Of a DNA stretch of 64,000 bases, positions 41,923-54,143 are shown in pieces. Made by a program: the position numbers and the translations under genes. Under the pieces are notes generated by a model that searched no databases, was not told the DNA's origin, and saw only the letters and a program-made list of their open reading frames with translations. Position 1 is the first letter of the stretch. Every line of letters begins with the position of its first letter. The DNA comes from Sorghum bicolor (lineage: Eukaryota; Streptophyta; Magnoliopsida; Poales; Poaceae), in the NCBI RefSeq assembly GCF_000003195.3, contig NC_012878.2, positions 21,032,771-21,096,770 on the forward strand, given 5' to 3'.

Positions 41923-44900
41923 TGTGGCAGAACCTCCTAAGTTGTTGGGCCCACCGACATCTGTCATTGTCCCAAAGACCTCTCACGGTGATGCCGGGGA
42001 TCCATCTACTCTAGAAGCCCGATGAGCGTCGCATGACACCCATTCCACTGCTACCTGTGGCGTAACCACAGGATTCGTCCTGACCACTAGCAATGGTCAA
42101 TGAACGAAAATTTCTTCTTCTCGCCCTTACAGGATAGCAAGTGACCACACTAACACCAGGATCATTCATTGCGAAGACATTGCAGTATCACAAACAATAT
42201 ATAACCAAACTAACTTTTCATAGTAAAACAGCAGAAGGATTATATAACTTAATTTACAAAAGTAGTTCTTCAAAGTAAGACTTAGATATGGTGTTATTAC
42301 AAGCCAGGTCTAGTGGAGCAACTTTAACCAAATTACAAAGATTACAAGTTTACAGACCCTGCCCACGGGTCATGCTTAGTCCTCCTCGTCGTCAACCTCG
42401 ACGACGGTCACACAACAGGGTCCGAAACAAGTCAGCTCCTAAGCTTCACCTGCAACAGGGGTTATAAAACCCTGAGTACTGGGGTACTCAACAAGACTTA
42501 CCCGACCAAAAAGAGGAGAACATAGGAATGCAGGCTTGGAGTGGCTGAGCAAGGAGCCAAATTGTTTTGCTAAAAAGCTTACTAATAGTGCATCCTTACT
42601 TTCAACTTTTAACCACGAATTGCTCACCTCAAGAGGCTAAGGAATTCAAGAACAGTCTACCTAGTTGCTTTTCACAGACAAGTCTGTAAATTCCTAGTCC
42701 TTAATCGTATTTTCCATCTGACGGCCATAGCTTCATGTCACTTTGAGTTCGGGAATTGGGATCCGAACCTCATGAGACATTTTCCTTTTTCCCCATTTTA
42801 TATCTTAGTTCCATATTTAACTACGATGGGGGTCAGTGTATTGAGTCTCCCAATCGGGGAGCAACGACGATTCAAACTGCTTAGTAATCCAGCTGGAGTT
42901 CCTAACCACCCGACATATGTAGAACCAAATCTTGCATATGTCAACCCAAATCTAGCTTTCCCAAGATCTGACCGGGTTTGCGGCACCTGAGAGCACAGTA
43001 CACCACCGTCCAACCCATTTGCTAGGAGGGTACACGCTACTCTCGCCATCGCTCCATGCCCAGTGCGCGAGTAGCCGCTCTCGTCGAGGAATCACCAGAC
43101 CGGGCTTACTGAGGGCAAGTGGCTAGTACTATAAATTCTCAACCCAGCAGGCCATCAACAGACCGGTCCTTAATCGACATAGTTGGAGACACTACTTTAA
43201 GACTCCATTCTTAAAGCGAGTCCACCGACCGTAAATGCAACAGGGCTTCAAACTTTCTTATTTGAAAACCAATCTAGTAAGCAGGGCTAAGCATCACTAC
43301 GCAATTTTAAAATAACATGTGCCAAGGACAAGATAACAAATATCAAGGTAGTAAATGCAACAGGAAGGTTATACCCAATTCTTGACTACGTAATGCAGCA
43401 TTTTCAGTTCATAAGTGATAAAAGATTTAAAACATTCAAGGAAGGGTTAATGCATCTGGGGCTTGCCTTGGTTGCAGAGCTGAGTGGGTTCCTCGGAGAC
43501 TTCCCAAGTCTCGGATCCTACTTCCTCGAACAGAACACCAACTTTAGGGTTCGGTTCAACGGTCGCTCCTTCGGTCACGTGCACTTACCCAAAATGATGT
43601 ATGCTCATGATATGCTTATGACAACCATATAAGAATGACCGAGTCGAGTACAACTTTCCTTCTCGGTTCAAGGACAGGCTAACCAGTAATTAAAGTTGTT
43701 TATTACCTTAGTGTTTTTACCCAAGAGGTTGCATCAGTAACCTAAGACCTATCTTAATTTGCAATTATTCTTAATTAACTAATTATTAATACTTTTTATC
43801 TTAATTAATTCTTAATTAAGTATTAATGATAGTAATTAAGTATTAATACCAAACAATAATTAAATGCCAAAGGTCAATAAGGTTAATGACCTCGGGTCAT
43901 CACACAATCCCAAAAGCACTCAAAGCCTAATTTGAGAAATTAAGCTAATTATTACTTAAGTATTTTAGGATTGTTACTAAATTACTAATTAAGGGTATAT
44001 TAATATTTTATCCAACATTATCCAAATGCCACTAAATTTTGTGTGAAGCTAGGGAATAATATTCACAAATATCCCACAAATTTTGGTGATTTTTGGACAT
44101 GTTAATAAATTACTAAAATTCATGGAAGTTTTACTTACTAAATAAAGGAAACAATTTTTATATATATGGAAATTACCAGAAAATGTAACCTAATATTTTT
44201 CCTATGTCACAGAGCGTACACAAAAGTTTTCATTATTTTTAGATCAGCACATAATTTTCTACACCAATTTAAACATCAATCCATTTTAATATAAAAAGAA
44301 AAAGGAAAATCATTTTGGAACCGGGACAGGCCCACCAAATCGGCCCGCAGGCCGGCCCACTCGCGCTGGTTCCCGCCCTCCTTTCCCTCTCTGTAGGTCG
44401 CTGACGGGGAGGTCCCACCCGTCAATCCTTTCTTCTACATCCCGCCACCGGCCCGGCCGACCCGCGGCACGCCGTCCATGAGCCTCCGGCTCTTGTGGCA
44501 GAGCGGTCTAGCATCTCCAGCTCCTCGCGCATCCCCTGGGACACTCAGGCCACAATCTACTCTCTTCTAGGCCTTCCAACCACATCCATGGCGGACGGCA
44601 ACGTCGGCCGCGCGAGCACCGACCGCCACAAGCAAGTAAAGCATCAACCAAAGGGCGCACAAGTATCTGTAGGTCACCGCGACTTCAACGGAGTAGACAG
44701 CGGCGGTAGAGAGGCTCGGAGAAGAGCTGGCCGCAGTGAGGCGCTTGCGGCGGGATTTCTGCCGGAGTTGGGAAAGATGGGCTCGGCTGGAAGCTTCAGG
44801 GTGTCAGAGCATGCAGTGAACGGTCCAGGAGGTGGCTGGGTCACGGGCGAAGCGGACGCTGCACACTGGGGAGGTGAAAAGCGCGTGTCGGCGGTGAATT

Positions 44901-45884
44901 TCGCGGCTTGTCGGTGCTCTCAGTGGCAAACGGAGGTGCGTCGGCCTGTGGAGCGGCTTTTAACACGAGTGGAGAAGGCGCGGAGCTTCCACGTTAGCGA
45001 GCGACGCAGGCAGGCAGGCAGGTGTGTGGCGGTGAGGACGCACGTGGCGTTGCACGCGCGGCGGCCACGCGGGGCAGCGACGCCCGTGATCCACATCGGA
45101 TCACTGTAGTAGGCCTTATCCAACCCTTTTTGGTTTTTTGCAAATTACTCCCAAAATTTGAACTGAGGTCAAAATTCTGTTAAAACAAAAGTTGTTCACA
45201 ATTTTGAATTCTACGAAATATCTTTAAGTGCGCAAAGCTGATTCTGAGTGGAAGAGTTTGAATTTGGCCAAAATATTTTGAATTTCAAAATCCCAATTTG
45301 GGGGAAATTCCTATTTGAATTGGGGCAGATTAGAAATTCAAAACTTACTTTTGATTTTTCTTAATAACTTGAAAATTTCTCAAAATAAAAGTTGTTAAAA
45401 TTGAGGAGCTCTACAACTTTCATGTTGGTCACTATTCAAGATTCCAAACAGATTTTGAATTAGAGATTCAAATTGGAAAAGGGGCCAATTTCTGGAAATC
45501 TGTATTTTCAAAGTTACTTTGAATTTTGTATTGAAACTTCAAAAACTCGAAACACCAAAGTTGTACATCTTGACAAGATCTACAACTTTGTTTTTGAACT
45601 CATCCTCACATTTTGCATAGTTTTTAAATTGCACTAAACGGGGCAAAAACTAGGGTTTTAAAATCAGGGTTCCCCCCCCCCATTTTCTCGAAATCCTCCA
45701 ACACAAAGGATTTCACAACCACTCTAGCATCATCTCACAATATAAGCACACTTTAGTTCCCTAAGAACAAGCAACAAAAGTAAACTTGTTTTAAGTTGAT
45801 GCATCATCTTGTGCTTAACCAGCATGCTATGCAATGCTTATGATGACATGATCCAGCTTATGATGACATGATCTAGTTTTAGTG
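41923..45884 (-). repeat. Element 3 3' LTR (about 3,962 bp)
   Basis: Begins TGTGGCAGAACC like Element 2 LTRs and parallels them throughout (AT-rich, GC-rich core 44330-45100, AT-rich). Its right end lacks the last 30 bases seen in Element 2 (TAACATCGGGGATGTTACA and the adjoining polypurine run), stopping in TAGTTTTAGTG before CCCCCTTAAAG. A 22-base tandem duplication (TTATGATGACATGATC) lies at 45838-45875. Confidence 0.88.
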
Positions 45885-46079
45885 TCCCCCTTAAAGAAAT
45901 CTCGTCCCCGAGATTTAAAGCCTTAGTGTAAGTAATGGAAAAGGAAATGTGTCAAGCTAATCTATCATTAGCTTTTTCACAAGACAAGCGATTGGGGAAG
46001 AATATTTCATTATAAACATATATGTACATTAAGCACATGGCTTCGGCTACCCTTTAAACCCTCTAGATTACACTTCTTT

Positions 46080-49000
46080 TTATTGGATGTTGTGTTGAAA
46101 AGAAGCATGAAACTTAGGAAAATTCTCTATTAGATAGTCTTCATATTCCCATGTGGCTTCTTCCTCAGAGTGCTGACTCCATTGCACCTTGTACCACTTG
46201 GTAGTTGTTCTTCGGGTAACTATATCTTTTTGGTCCAATATTCGGATGGGATATTCTACATAAGTCAGATCCAGTTCAAATTCCACATCTTCAAAATCTT
46301 GGACCCGGTCTGGTACTCGAAGACACTTCTTCAATTGGGATACGTAAAACACATTGTGTACCCCGGATAATCGTTCGAGCAATTTAAGGCGGTAAGGTAC
46401 CTGTCCACACTGGTCAATGATTGGAAATGGACCAATGTAATGAGGTGCTAACTTGCCTTTAACCCTGAAACAATTCACTCCTTTTGTTGGGGATACCTTT
46501 AAATACACATGGTCACCCTTAGCAAAACTTAAGGGTCGACGTTTTCTATTAGCATAGCTCTTCTGTCGGGATTGAGCAACCTTCAAGTTATTCTGAATTT
46601 GTCTAACTTTGTCTTCAGTTTCCTTCACCAAGTCAACCCCAAAGAACCATCTTTCACTAGGTTCAGACCAGTGTAGTGGAGTTCGACATCGACAGCCATA
46701 TAGTGCCTCGAATGGAGCCATTTTAATGCTTTCTTGGTAGCTATTGTTATATGAGAATTCTGCCAGAGGCAGGCAGTTATCCCACTTGTCTGGAAAATTT
46801 AGGGCACATGATCTCAATAGATCTTCCAATGTTTGATTCACCCTTTGAGTTTGCCCACCTATTTGAGGGTGGTAGGCTGTATTGTATAAGAGCTTGGTGC
46901 CCAAAGATTCATGTAAGCATTTCCAAAACTGGGAGACAAATTGAGTACCTCTATCAGACACTATCGTCTTTGGCACTCCATGTAGACTCAATATACGATC
47001 AAAATAGATCTTAGCATAAGTAACAGCAGTGTAGGTTGCTTTTACGGGCAGAAAATGTGCAGACTTGGTGAGACGATCAATGATAACCCAAATGGAATCA
47101 AAACCTTTTGCTGTCTTGGGCAATCCCACTATGAAATCCATGTCGATATCATCCCATTTCCATGCTAGAATATTCAAGGGTTGCAACTCTCCAGCAGATT
47201 TGAGATGAATAGCTTTGACTTTTCGACAAGTGTCGCATTGGGCTACATAGCGGGCTATTTCTAATTTCATTTTCATCCACCAAAACCTCTGCTTCAGGTC
47301 CTGATACTTTTTATTGCTCCCTGGGTGAATAGAATACCTTGTGGTATGGGCTTCATCCAGGATTTGCTGACGTAGCTCAGGTACCTGTGGAACTACTAAC
47401 CGGTTTTTGAACCAGATTACTCCTGCATCATCCACCTTAAATTCTGTGGGTGCTCTATTGCAAATTTTCTCTTTGAGGTATTTCATGCCTTTATCTTCTT
47501 TTTGTGCCGCTATGATTTGGGCTTCGAGATTGAAGTCAATCTTTAGGTTGGCAAGGCTTCCTTGGGAAGTCATCTCTATTCGCAAGTCCTCCAGCTCTTG
47601 GCATAGAGTTATATCTCTAGGTGTCACCTTTAAGCAATTACAGTGAGCCTTACGACTGAGGGCATCAGCCACTACATTCGCCTTGCCTGGGTGATAATGC
47701 ACCTCAAGATCGTAATCTTTGATCAATTCTAGCCACCTTCATTGGCGCATATTAAGTTCAGCTTGAGTAAAAATATACTTCAAGCTCTTATGGTCTATAT
47801 ATAGATGACAAGTGTTCCCCAACAGGTAGTGGCGCCAGATCTTCAAGGCATGCACTACGGCGGCTAGCTCAAGATCGTGGGTCAGGTAATTCTCTTTGTG
47901 TGGCTTAAGCTGCCTAGAAGAATATGAAATTACTCGACCCTCCTGCATTAGCACACAGCCTATCCCTATTTCTGATGCGTCACAATACACATCAAAGGGC
48001 TTCTCAATATTTGGTTGGGCTAATACTGGTTCAGTAGTCAATAACCTTTTTAGAGTCTAAAAGGCCTACTCACATTCATACGACCAAACAAATTTTGTTT
48101 GATTCATGAGCAAGGCTGTGATTGGCTTAGCGACCCTTGAAAAGTCCAGAATGAAGCGGCGGTAATATCCCGCCATACCCAAAAAGCTATGGACCTCATG
48201 CACCGTAGTAGGGGGCTTCCAATTTAAAACATCTTCTACTTTACCTGGGTCTACAGCGACTCCCTCCACTGCTAGTACATGACCTAGGAAATGGACTTTG
48301 TCCAGCCAGAACTCACACTTGCTGAACTTGGCATATAGTTGATGGTCTCTGAGACGGGTCAGCACAATCCTCAGATGTTTAGCGTGTTCTTTCTTTGTTT
48401 TGGAATAGATCAAGATGTCATCAATGAAGACGACTACAAATTTGTCTAGCTCTGGCATGAAGACGGAGTTCATCAAATACATGAAGTGAGCTGGTGCATT
48501 GGTTAAACCAAAGGACATCACCAGATATTCATACAGCCCATAACGGGTTGTGAAAGCCGTCTTGGGGACATCTTCTGGCTTAATCTTGATTTGATGGTAC
48601 CAAGATCTCAAATCAATCTTTGAGAATACTTTAGCCCCGGCTAACTGATCAAATAGCAGGTCAATGTGGGGCAGTGGGTACTTGTTTTTAATCATCACTT
48701 CATTTAAGGGATGACAATCAACACATAGCCTTAATGTATGATCTTTCTTTTTCACAAAGAAGGCTTGGCAACCCCATGGAGAGGTACTAGGTTGAATAAA
48801 ACCCTTCTGCAACAACTCCTATAATTGGGTTTTCAATTCAGCCAGTTCTTTTGCTGCCATTCGATAGGCTCTTCGAGAAATGGGGACTATCCCTGGTTTC
48901 AATTCTATACTGAATTGAACATCCCGATCTAGTGGCAGACCTGGTAGGTCCTCGGGGAACACATCCGGAAACTCCCGAACTACCAGAATATTTTGAACTT

Positions 49001-50615
49001 CTTTCACTGTGGTGGCATGAACTTGTTCAATTGCCCGTTTTGGAGTGGCTAGTTGGATGAGAAGGTAAGATTTATCATTGGGCAATGGCATCTTGATGGT
49101 TCGATGCAGGGTGTCCAACACAACCCATCGTTGTGCCATCCAGTTCATGCCTAGTATAACATCAATATCTTGATCTCTAACAACAATCATACTAGTGGGA
49201 AAACTATGCCCACCAAATTCGATGGGTATCTGATAAACCATTTCTTTAGAACTCAGTCGTCCTCCTAGCGACTGTATATAGAAATGATCCTTAGTTTCCC
49301 CGATGGGTATGTCATGATTTATTACAAAGGTGCAATTGATGAAAGTATGTTATGCACTAGAATCAAAAAGCATTAAGGCAGGATGATTAGCAACAGGAAA
49401 CGTACCCATCATCATCGGCTCTCCTTCTGGTATGGTTTCAACCTTTGTATGAAAAACTTGTCCCACCTTCTTTGCAGGTTTTCCCCTCTATGCATTCTGC
49501 CCTTTCTGAGCCACATTTTTAAAATGGCTTGGTTGAGGTTGGACGGTAGGCAGCCATTGGAAAGTGGGGTTATTTTGTCGAGGGTAGGGGCATTCTTTAG
49601 AGAAATGCCCGGGTTTAGCACAATTATAGCAAGGGTAATTGTGGTTCGGCGGGGCAGTAGGACGAACACCTGGGGCGTTCGGCTGGCATGGTGCTGCGGT
49701 GATGGCAGTAGGTCGAGGATAAACTTGCTGCCCAGATAGGTACTGTATAGGAGGGAAGGAACCACGAAAAGGTGGCTGCACCGGAAAGTGCCCGTGGCTC
49801 TGAGGGTGATAAATGATTCTCTAGCGCTTTTGGCCACGACCAGAGAAAGAGGAAGAAGCGGCCTTCTTCTTTGCTTCTTGATGCTTTCTATTTTTCTCTT
49901 CTGAGGCGATTGCAATGTTAACCGCCTCGTAGTAAGTAGCATTTTGACATGTGGTCATTATTGTTTGAAGTTTTGTATTGAGGCCATGCATAAGGTAGGC
50001 CTTTTTCTTCCGATCAGTGTTCATGTGCTCTGTGGCATACTGAGAAAGGTGATTGAATTTGGCCATGTATTCCATCACACTTTTGTTGCCTTGCCGCAAG
50101 GCGAGGAACTCTTCCGCTTTCATTGCCATAAGTCCTTCTGGAATATAGTGGGCGCGAAAAGCGTCCTTGAATTCTGTCTAGGTGACCTGGTGTCATGGAT
50201 TCTGGATAGCAAGAAAATTTTCCCACCAGGCCCCTGCAGCTCCCCGAAGCTGTTGGGCTGCGAAGAGGGGCTTTTGGGTTTCTGAACAACGGATCAGGCT
50301 GAATTTATGCTCCATTGTCTGGAGCGAGTCGTCAGCCTCCAAAGGCTCATCTGCCTTTGTAAACACTGGTGGGCTTGTCTCCGTGAAATCCACGTAACGA
50401 GTTTCTCCCTCCCCGTTATGCTGGGCTCAGAAGTTTGGGGGAGGATGGGGTTGTCACTGCACTAACTCGCGCAATAGACGAGCATTGTCTGTGGTGGCAC
50501 TCAGAAGAACAGCAATTGCATCTGCCAGGGAAGGAGGAGCATGTGGAGGGTTAGGGATGTCCTTCCCTCCCTAGGAAGACCCAGCTTTATCGGATCTGTG
50601 GGTGCGCATCGGCAT
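46080..50615 (-). pseudogene. Element 3 gag-pol
   Basis: ATG at 50615 (MPMRTH). Gag remnants: GAAGAWWENFLAIQ (50193-50393), RKKKAYLMHGLNTKLQ (49821-50129), zinc knuckle CYNCAKPGHFSKEC (near 49601-49645). Protease C-terminus DVILGMNWMAQR with Trp intact (49130-49160). RT in 48066-48815 with [10 protein letters not shown] (near 48405-48430); RNase H 47739-48041; integrase and chromodomain 46080-47726. Integrase has HHCC and SDRGTQF, but GGQTQRVNQ replaces the catalytic glutamate by glutamine (codon 46845-46847). The chromodomain is complete here: [29 protein letters not shown]. Stops and frameshifts near 50572, 50450, 50180, 49800, 49400, 48820, 48050 and 47735 kill it. Confidence 0.87.
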
Positions 50616-50826
50616 CTGCTACGACAGTTACATTTACCCATTACCACTTGAAACCCACAACTTAGAAACATATTTTACATACTTCAACTTGTTTATCATA
50701 CAACAGTTCAACATACCGAAAACAAACAAGTACAACTTTTAACTTGAAACACACTCTACTACTAACCCAACCCAACTATGGTAGTCTAGAAAGCTTGACA
50801 ACGACGCCGCCCGCAACTCCACTGAA

Positions 50827-51531
50827 CTAATCGGTGTGGTCAGAACCATAGCCCGGATCGTCGTCGTTATCGGCATGGTCGTCCCCCGTGTTGTCGTTGC
50901 CAGAGTCGGGTTCCTCCTTACTGCTGGGGGCTTGATCAGGCTCTCCCCCATCTGCTAGCTCTCCATCTGTATCCATCTCCCCTTCCCCTGGAGGTGGATG
51001 AAGCTGATGATACAAGTCAAATGCAATATCTCGGTATTACATCGCCATATCACTGACGGTGTCCAGATGGTGCGCCAACTCAAGTTTCTCAAGTTGCAGT
51101 TGATCCTCCTGTTGCCATGCGATGTCCCTCTGTGCAGTGACAGTGGCCGCCATGTTCTTGTACAAATTTTCAGTGTACTTGCTTTTAGTCAACTTGGCCT
51201 TCATTCGGGTCAGCTTGTGCATATGCGTGCTCTTGGCCTCCTCCTCCCAGGCAATGGCTGCATTTCGCTCTTCCGCCATGCGGGTTAGCATCGCCTCACA
51301 ATTCTCTGTGGCTTGTTTTCGATTTGTTAATTGGGCTTTGAGCTCGCCAATCTCCATAACGTTGAGCATTCTCTCTCTAGTCACATCCGTCAACTCTGCT
51401 GACAACCTCTCCATCTCCTGCTGAGGTTGGGAGCGGCTGCTACTAGGTTGATCATTTCTCGGGGCCAACTGATGTTGAGGCACTCCCTTGGGACCTGTTC
51501 TCTTGTGAGGAGTTTTCTTCCAACGGCCCAT
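50827..51531 (-). pseudogene. Element 3 upstream ORF (orf0-like)
   Basis: Counterpart of the Element 2 ORF at 19036-19740, 211 bases ahead of gag. ATG 51531; N-terminus GRWKKTPHKRTG, with HQLAPR following; then the same coiled coil (RLSAELTDVTRERMLNVMEI) and acidic tail (ADNDDDPGYGSDHTD). One TAA at 51037-51039, where Element 2 has CAA (Gln), splits it into 164 and 62 codons. The frame is otherwise open over 234 codons, although the gag-pol beside it has many breaks. Confidence 0.8.
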
Positions 51532-51886
51532 CCTGTAGAGGGTAAGTTTGGATTAGTAAGGGAGACCTTAAAGGTAAGCAAGCATGGGATTGATCCTATA
51601 CAACCCAACCTGGATAAAGAGGAAGGTAATTAACCAAGTGATATATCATTATGCATGCACGTACTTACGATTCGCAATAGCAATTCACAACCAAATCACT
51701 TAAAATTTTACAACATAGGGCTATACTTTTTGTTGCTCCTCCACACGGCCACAAAAATTATATTAAAGCGTACAGACAAGGGTAAGGTAGAGCAGCAATT
51801 GGACTCAAAATAGACAAATTTATATTATTGGATCCAAATAGATTTGAAGTTTTTCAAAGGATACAGCAGTCATCTTAGCAATGAAT

Positions 51887-51898
51887 GCTCTGATACCA
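51887..51898 (-). promoter_or_regulatory. Element 3 primer-binding site (tRNA-iMet)
   Basis: Minus-strand TGGTATCAGAGC two bases after the LTR end at 51901, the same as in Element 2. Confidence 0.9.
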
Positions 51899-51900
51899 GC

Positions 51901-52948
51901 TGTGGCAGAACCTCTTAAGTAGTTGAGCCCACCGACACCTGTCATTGTCCCAAAGACCTTTGACGGTGATGCCGGGGATCCATCTACTCTAGAAGCCCGA
52001 TGAGCGTCGCATGACACCCATTCCACTGCTACCTCTGGCGTAACAACAAGATTCGTCCTGACCACTAGCAATGGACAATTAACGAAAATTTCTTCTTCTC
52101 GCCCTTACAGGATAGCAAGTGACCACATTAACACCAGGATCATTCATTGCGAAGACATTGCAGTATCACAAACGATATATAACCAAACTAACTTTTCATA
52201 GTAAAACAGTGGAAGCATTATATAACTTAATTTACAAAAGTAGTTCTTCAAAGTAAGACTTAGATATGGTGTTATTACAAGCCAGGTCCAGCGGAGCAAC
52301 TTTAACCAAATTACAAAGATTACAAGTTTACAGACCCTGCCCACAAGTCACGCTTATTCCTCCTCATCGTCAACCTCGACGACGGTCACACAACAGGGTC
52401 TGAAACAAGTTGGCTCCTGAGCTTCACCTGCAACAGGGGTTATAAAACCCTGAGTACTGGGGTACTCAACAAGACTTACCTGGCAAAAAAAGTGGAGAAC
52501 TTAGGAATGCAGGCTTGGGGTAGACAAGGAGTGGCTGAGCAAGGAGCCAAATTGTTTTGCTAAAAAGCTTACTAATTGTGCATCCTTACTTTCAACATTT
52601 AACCACGAATTGCTCACCTCAAGAGGCTGAGGAATTTGAGGACAGTCTACCTAGTTGCTTTTCATAGACAAGTCTGTAAATTCCTAGTCCTTAATAAAAG
52701 TATTATCCATCCAACGGCCATAGCTTCGTGTCACTTTGAGTCCGGGAATTGGGATCCGAACCTCATGAGACATTTTCCTTTTTCCCCATTTTATATCTTA
52801 GTTGCATATTTAACTACGATGGGGGTCAGTGGATTGAGTCTCCCAATCGGGGAGCAACGATGATTCGAACCGCTTAGCAATCCAGCTGGAGTTCCTAACC
52901 ACCCGACATATGTAGAACTAAATCTTGCATATGTCAAACTAAATCTAG
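51901..52948 (-). repeat. Element 3 5' LTR, inner piece
   Basis: Matches 41923-42955 of the other LTR up to ...CAAACTAAATCTAG, where Element 4 begins. TCTAG at 52944-52948 is the candidate target site of Element 4 (same bases at 42951-42955 in the uninterrupted LTR). Confidence 0.88.
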
Positions 52949-54143
52949 TGATGCGACACGTTGTCACGATCTTCACGACGTAGGATGAACACCGATAACT
53001 AGCTGAAGAACAGCCGGATAACTTGCTGCAAGCAGCGATAACTAGTGCAACCTGGCAAATAAAACTCGAAGCCAACCACCGTCTTTAACCGGCAACCTGA
53101 ATCGAGGATTCGCCCAACCACACTCTCAAAGAACCAACCAACACAGCCTACAATCATTCAAGGAATACCTTGAAGGGAGTAGGAGCACCATTTGGGAGCG
53201 GATGAAGCCGCCGCCTATGTAATCCCGCGAGGAAATCACAAGAGCAAAGGGGTAGAGATCACTCTCTGAATTTGTTAGCACGCAGCTGAACAAAGGGGTT
53301 CTGTATGTCAATTATCAAAGTCTGAGATTACAATGAGTCTTAGGGGGTATTTATACTAGCAACAGCCCTGCTAGATAGGTATGAAAACGAAATAAAGTTT
53401 CTGAAGGAAGGCAATGTGAAAGGTCCCCTCGAAATGGATTCCCGAAGTGGCTTCGCGTGACTGTTGGCCTCCAGAGCAGTTTCCAATAAACTGACCATAA
53501 CTTTTTATTGGAAAGTCCAAATGATGAACCGTTTCTTGGGTGTGAAACTAGACTCAAAGGGCTTTACAGAAATGTATGCCAACCAGCACGAAACATTGTA
53601 GATTGGTACAGTTTTACTTGGCAATTTGTACCAACATTTTGTCATGACAGATTGTTGACCTTCTGAGCAGTCTGTACGAATTCTGGTCTGCAGGCAATAT
53701 GGAGTATCCAAACTGGTCGCCACTAGATTCATTGGAAAGTAGACTCGTCAAGCTTTCCAACAAGTGCTCATAGACCTTCATAGCTTTTGTGAGGAAAAAG
53801 TTATGAAGATTTCTTTGCACTAGTCCGTTTTTGACTTCCACTGGTCCGTTTTTGACTTCTTGTGGAACCTGCACTGGTCCGTTCTTCAGGGTCCGATTCA
53901 TCCTTCTCTTCTTCTATATACCTGAGTACAATCAAGGTATAACACTTAGGTAGTATATAATTCTCATTAATGTTAAAATGAATCTCACAAAGTAGCGCGT
54001 GGACCTCTTGTTGTAGCTTCTTTGCACGACTACGTGTAATCGGTCCATCGATGACTTGTGCTGGTGTCAGTGTAGGTGAAACTTGAGTGGGTGTAGCTTG
54101 TCTTGGAGCTTGTGACATATTGCTTGGTGGTGTGGTCATATCA
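52949..54143 (-). repeat. Element 4 3' LTR (1,195 bp)
   Basis: In element sense it starts TGATATGACCACACC right after the purine run and ends GTGTCGCATCA. No partner LTR remains in the window, so the borders rest on the TG/CA ends, the abutting polypurine tract on one side and the Element 3 LTR on the other. It contains several short direct repeats of ACTGGTCCGTTTTTGACTTC (53819-53860), which code for repeated QKRTS units in one frame. Confidence 0.75.

Noticed and set aside
44495..45109. 204-codon ORF and its relative at 58519-59181 (220 codons) in the Element 3 LTR
   Set aside because: They correspond to the GC-rich LTR core and show no recognisable domain. Openness is explained by base composition.
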